A program made the translations under genes and the position numbers. Positions 12,969 to 15,072 of a DNA stretch of 15,072 nt are shown piece after piece. Origin of the DNA: an uncultured Ruminococcus sp. (lineage in GTDB: Bacteria > Bacillota > Clostridia > Oscillospirales > Ruminococcaceae). Under the pieces are notes generated by a model. It was not told where the DNA came from and searched no databases. It saw nothing but the letters and a program-made list of their open reading frames with translations. Position 1 is the stretch's first letter. Each line of letters begins with the position of its first letter. The stretch is taken from NCBI GenBank assembly GCA_900550695.1, contig URTF01000051.1, positions 1-15,072 on the forward strand. Direction: 5' to 3'.

Positions 12969-14093
12969 ATGAAACGTTTTTGCTCTTATTTATTCTGTGT
13001 GTTGATATCCATATTTGTATTAACATCCTGCGCAGGCAATAAATATTTAAATGATACAGAAACAGATACTGTGTCTGATGCAATTGTTACGGGGTCATTA
13101 TATGAAAACGATATAATAGAAGATGATGAGATCGCAAGTACGGAAGCTGTAAGCACAGTTGATTTACAGCAGGAAGAACTTTATTGCAGTATTGATCTGA
13201 ATTATGATGGGATAGCCGAAGACTTTTATTTATGCAAAGATGTCAGGTATGATAAATTTCATATTGTAATGTATGATAATGCCGAAAAAACAATTATAAG
13301 TAACGAAATACATATTAACCGAGTGAACAGCATTGATATTTATAAAACCAATGATGGCGACAACAGCGATTATTATTGTGCAGTGTATCAATATGGCAGC
13401 TATCACAATTATATTGTTGCCTGCCTGTTTACCGGAAATGAGGAATATCGCTCCTTTAATTTGCGCACCTATGGTGAAGATTTTCATAATGCAATACATT
13501 GTTACTCTTACAATGTTGATATGCCGAAAGCAAGCTTTGATGAACTGCTCACAGATACGCAGTATTATCTGAATAAATATGATAATCTGGAATACATTGA
13601 AACTATAAATCTGGACGACTATTTAACCGATGATCATTCCGAGGAGCATTTATGCGATTTGGTCATTGGTGACGGCATGACAGATATTTCAATATGTCGT
13701 GTGCAAAATGATATTTTCGGGAGAGATCTCAAATTAAGCAATGGTGCATATTCTTATTATTCTTTTAAGAGTCCGAATATTGAAGTTTATAAGCGGGCGC
13801 AAAAAATCCGAGAACAGAGCAGCGAGCTTCACAATTACTATGAAGCTGAAACAGGCGAATATGAATATTTGCTGTGTATAAAAGCTTTAAATGAAGAAAC
13901 GACAGAGCTTGTATATCTCGGAACACCGAATGAAGATATGATCGTGTCTTATTATGCGTATGCAAATGTTTCCGATGCACCGACTAAATCGGGACAGGAC
14001 AGAGATATTGAGGAGTTTGAGTCCATAATGAAAGATTCTCTGTCGTTTCTGAAAAATGACGGTTGGAAATATGTGCACACTTTAGAGATATAG
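12969..14093 (+). CDS. Predicted lipoprotein of unknown function, A+T-rich
   Basis: A 374-residue protein with a lipoprotein signal: a basic start (MKR), a hydrophobic core and the lipobox LTSC with Cys21 as the lipidated residue. It should be anchored on the outer face of the membrane. An acidic, low-complexity linker (~25-70) follows. IDLNYDGIAEDF (75-86) matches the D-x-N-x-D-G pattern of calcium-binding loops seen in many surface lipoproteins. The rest (aromatic- and Asp/Asn-rich) is not recognised. The chosen ATG has GGGGGAT just upstream; an earlier in-frame TTG (12942) would start inside the repeat. Codon choice is visibly richer in A and T than in all neighbours, and the gene is bracketed by 31-base direct repeats, both suggesting separate acquisition. 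Confidence 0.85.
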   Translation: MKRFCSYLFCVLISIFVLTSCAGNKYLNDTETDTVSDAIVTGSLYENDIIEDDEIASTEAVSTVDLQQEELYCSIDLNYDGIAEDFYLCKDVRYDKFHIVMYDNAEKTIISNEIHINRVNSIDIYKTNDGDNSDYYCAVYQYGSYHNYIVACLFTGNEEYRSFNLRTYGEDFHNAIHCYSYNVDMPKASFDELLTDTQYYLNKYDNLEYIETINLDDYLTDDHSEEHLCDLVIGDGMTDISICRVQNDIFGRDLKLSNGAYSYYSFKSPNIEVYKRAQKIREQSSELHNYYEAETGEYEYLLCIKALNEETTELVYLGTPNEDMIVSYYAYANVSDAPTKSGQDRDIEEFESIMKDSLSFLKNDGWKYVHTLEI

Positions 14094-14095
14094 TA

Positions 14096-14112
14096 TCATC
14101 AAATTATGATGA
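14096..14112. repeat. Short A+T-rich hairpin after the lipoprotein gene
   Basis: TCATCA (14096-14101) and TGATGA (14107-14112) pair perfectly around a 5-base loop, two bases after the stop codon. There is no U-tract, so termination is doubtful. Confidence 0.35.
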
Positions 14113-14120
14113 CTTTACAC

Positions 14121-14151
14121 CTATCGCCGGTCCTGCCGAAAGGCTTGATCT
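14121..14151. repeat. 31-base direct repeat, right copy
   Basis: Matches 12918-12948 at 30 of 31 positions in the same orientation. It retains the GCC-GAAA-GGC hairpin (14135-14144). The copies stand 1203 bases apart and bracket exactly the lipoprotein gene. Confidence 0.85.
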
Positions 14152-14182
14152 ATATATTATTATATTTTAAGGAGAGCGCTGT

Positions 14183-14221
14183 TTGAAGAAAAACAACACC
14201 TTGGAGATTGTATTGGGCTGA
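14183..14221 (+). CDS. Possible 12-codon leader peptide before the GNAT gene
   Basis: A TTG preceded by AAGGAGAG opens a 12-codon frame reading MKKNNTLEIVLG and then TGA. The ribosome site is good and the frame lies before a hairpin (14223-14257) upstream of the acetyltransferase gene. This is the arrangement of a leader peptide, but the frame is very short and may be chance or a gene remnant. Confidence 0.25.
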   Translation: MKKNNTLEIVLG

Positions 14222-14222
14222 C

Positions 14223-14257
14223 GGAGGTTTGATCAATACATTTTCCGCCAAACCTCC
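14223..14257. promoter_or_regulatory. Hairpin in the GNAT leader
   Basis: GGAGGTTTG (14223-14231) pairs perfectly with CAAACCTCC (14249-14257) around a 17-base loop. No U-tract follows, so it is not a terminator. It begins one base after the TGA of the possible leader peptide and buries a GGAGG sequence, which could matter for translation control. Confidence 0.45.
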
Positions 14258-14294
14258 CGGAACCGCAGTCAACGATCATCAGGAGGATTAAATA

Positions 14295-14921
14295 ATGAAT
14301 AAAATTGACTATATCATTCGCTTGGAAAACAACAATGAACACCGTGAGGTCGAGAACCTTGTAAGAGAATCATTCTGGAACGTCTACCGCCCCGGCTGCA
14401 CGGAGCATTATGTGCTTCATCAGCTGCGAAACGATCCTGCTTTCGTTCATGAGCTTGACTTTGTTATGGAAAAGGACGGAAAGCTCATCGGGCAGAATAT
14501 GTTTATGAGGGCGTTCATCACCGCAGATGACGGCAGGAATATCCCGATAATGACAATGGGACCGATATGCATTTCGCCCGAATTCAAGCGCAAGGGCTAC
14601 GGCAAAAAACTGCTCGACTACTCGCTTGAAAAGGCGGCTGAACTCGGTGCGGGTGCGCTCTGCTTCGAGGGGAACATCGACTTTTACGGCAAAAGCGGCT
14701 TCACTTATGCAAGAGAGTTCGGTATCCGCTATCACGGTCTGCCCGAGGGTGCGGACGATTCGTTCTTCCTCTGCAAAGAGCTTAAAACGGGTTATCTTGA
14801 CGGCATCACGGGCGTTTACGCTCCGCCGCAGGGTTACTTCGTTGACGAAGCCGAAACGGAAGAATTCGACAAGCTTTTTCCGCCAAAGGAAAAGCTTAAG
14901 CTCCCGGGTCAGCTGTTCTGA
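14295..14921 (+). CDS. GNAT-family N-acetyltransferase
   Basis: A 208-residue acetyl-CoA-dependent acyltransferase. The central GPICISPEFKRKGYGKKLL (89-107) is GNAT motif A, with R99-K-G-Y-G-K as the pyrophosphate-binding loop. FYGKSGF (130-136) matches the conserved FY-x-K-x-GF region of motif B. It is somewhat longer than a minimal GNAT domain, with an extra C-terminal tail of ~60 residues (PPQGYFVDEAETEEFDKLFPPKEK). The substrate cannot be deduced. AGGAGG lies at 14280-14285, in good position before the ATG. The leader contains a direct-repeat copy, a possible leader peptide and a hairpin. A terminator follows at 14940-14975. Base composition is like that of the other genes, unlike the lipoprotein gene just before it. 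Confidence 0.92.
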   Translation: MNKIDYIIRLENNNEHREVENLVRESFWNVYRPGCTEHYVLHQLRNDPAFVHELDFVMEKDGKLIGQNMFMRAFITADDGRNIPIMTMGPICISPEFKRKGYGKKLLDYSLEKAAELGAGALCFEGNIDFYGKSGFTYAREFGIRYHGLPEGADDSFFLCKELKTGYLDGITGVYAPPQGYFVDEAETEEFDKLFPPKEKLKLPGQLF

Positions 14922-14939
14922 TCTTTCCGGATGAAAAGC

Positions 14940-14975
14940 AACAGCCGTAGGCGTTTTTGTCTGCGGCTGTTTGTA
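14940..14975 (+). terminator. Intrinsic terminator of the GNAT gene
   Basis: ACAGCCGTAG (14941-14950) pairs with CTGCGGCTGT (14961-14970) with one G-T pair, around a 10-base loop, and TTGTATTAT follows. It begins 18 bases after the stop codon. Confidence 0.8.
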
Positions 14976-14995
14976 TTATACTAATTTTTAAACTG

Positions 14996-15063
14996 AAAGT
15001 GTACAAAAAATCAAGCCAAAGCTCGCATATATGGCTTTTGCGCCGATTTTTTGTCTACACTTT
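14996..15063. repeat. Long imperfect palindrome at right edge
   Basis: AAAGTGTA and CAAAAAATC (14996-15012) pair with GATTTTTTG and TACACTTT (15045-15063), interrupted only by a two-base TC bulge. Inside, AAGCCA (15013-15018) pairs with TGGCTT (15032-15037). On the minus strand the inner hairpin is followed by TTGATTTTTTG, so it may terminate a minus-strand gene entering from beyond the window. A miniature inverted-repeat element is the alternative. Confidence 0.55.
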
Positions 15064-15072
15064 GATTAAAAA

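Noticed and set aside
14160..14342. A 60-codon minus-strand open frame over the GNAT leader.
   Set aside because: No ribosome site and it overlaps the true start of the GNAT gene; better explained by the leader structures.
10649..15072. Anti-phage defence island of unknown genes.
   Set aside because: No nuclease, helicase, reverse transcriptase, TIR, NTPase or toxin-antitoxin signature is present; the genes look like stress, envelope or metabolic proteins.

Overview
The window is a chromosome-like stretch from a low-to-mid GC Gram-positive anaerobe, most likely a gut or rumen Clostridia of the Ruminococcus/Oscillospiraceae kind. This is an inference from strong AGGAGG-type ribosome sites, consensus SigA promoters with 17-base spacers, the PdxST route to vitamin B6, an intracellular-type GH43 enzyme beside an esterase, and a Gram-positive lipoprotein. 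No rRNA, tRNA, CRISPR array, phage gene or transposase was found. All the main reading frames look intact.

Left part (1-4120), minus strand. A dispersed intergenic repeat sits at the window edge. It is followed by a serine esterase, a GH43 glycosidase with its own promoter, operator-like dyad and terminator, and a pdxS-pdxT operon with a clear promoter and terminator. The esterase and glycosidase suit removal of acyl groups and arabinose/xylose from imported plant oligosaccharides. PdxST makes pyridoxal phosphate.

Middle (4121-6076), plus strand. A DUF188 (YaiI/YqxD) gene and a cysteine-rich protein of unknown function form a two-gene unit. After it comes a 339-base gene-free region holding two long inverted repeats, a 15-base palindrome and a second copy of the edge repeat.

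Transport block (6077-10607), minus strand. An EamA-type exporter overlaps an NhaC antiporter (one operon). A MarR regulator precedes a MATE efflux pump (second operon). Both promoters carry dyads over or next to the -10 box, which suggests repressor control; the MarR protein probably controls its own operon.

Right part (10649-15072), plus strand. Divergent from marR is a tightly packed operon of poorly known genes: a DinB-like/DUF3795 fusion with a dense cysteine cluster, a DUF1697 protein, and a small membrane protein resembling the CrtO acyltransferase family. Next comes an A+T-rich lipoprotein gene flanked by two 31-base direct repeats (30 of 31 identical), each containing a GCC-GAAA-GGC hairpin. 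A GNAT acetyltransferase with an unusual 5' leader and a terminator follows, and the window ends in another long imperfect palindrome.

No complete undescribed defence or biosynthetic system can be demonstrated. The best leads are the repeat-flanked lipoprotein gene, the DinB/DUF3795 fusion operon, the cysteine-rich protein after the DUF188 gene, and the intergenic palindromes and repeats.
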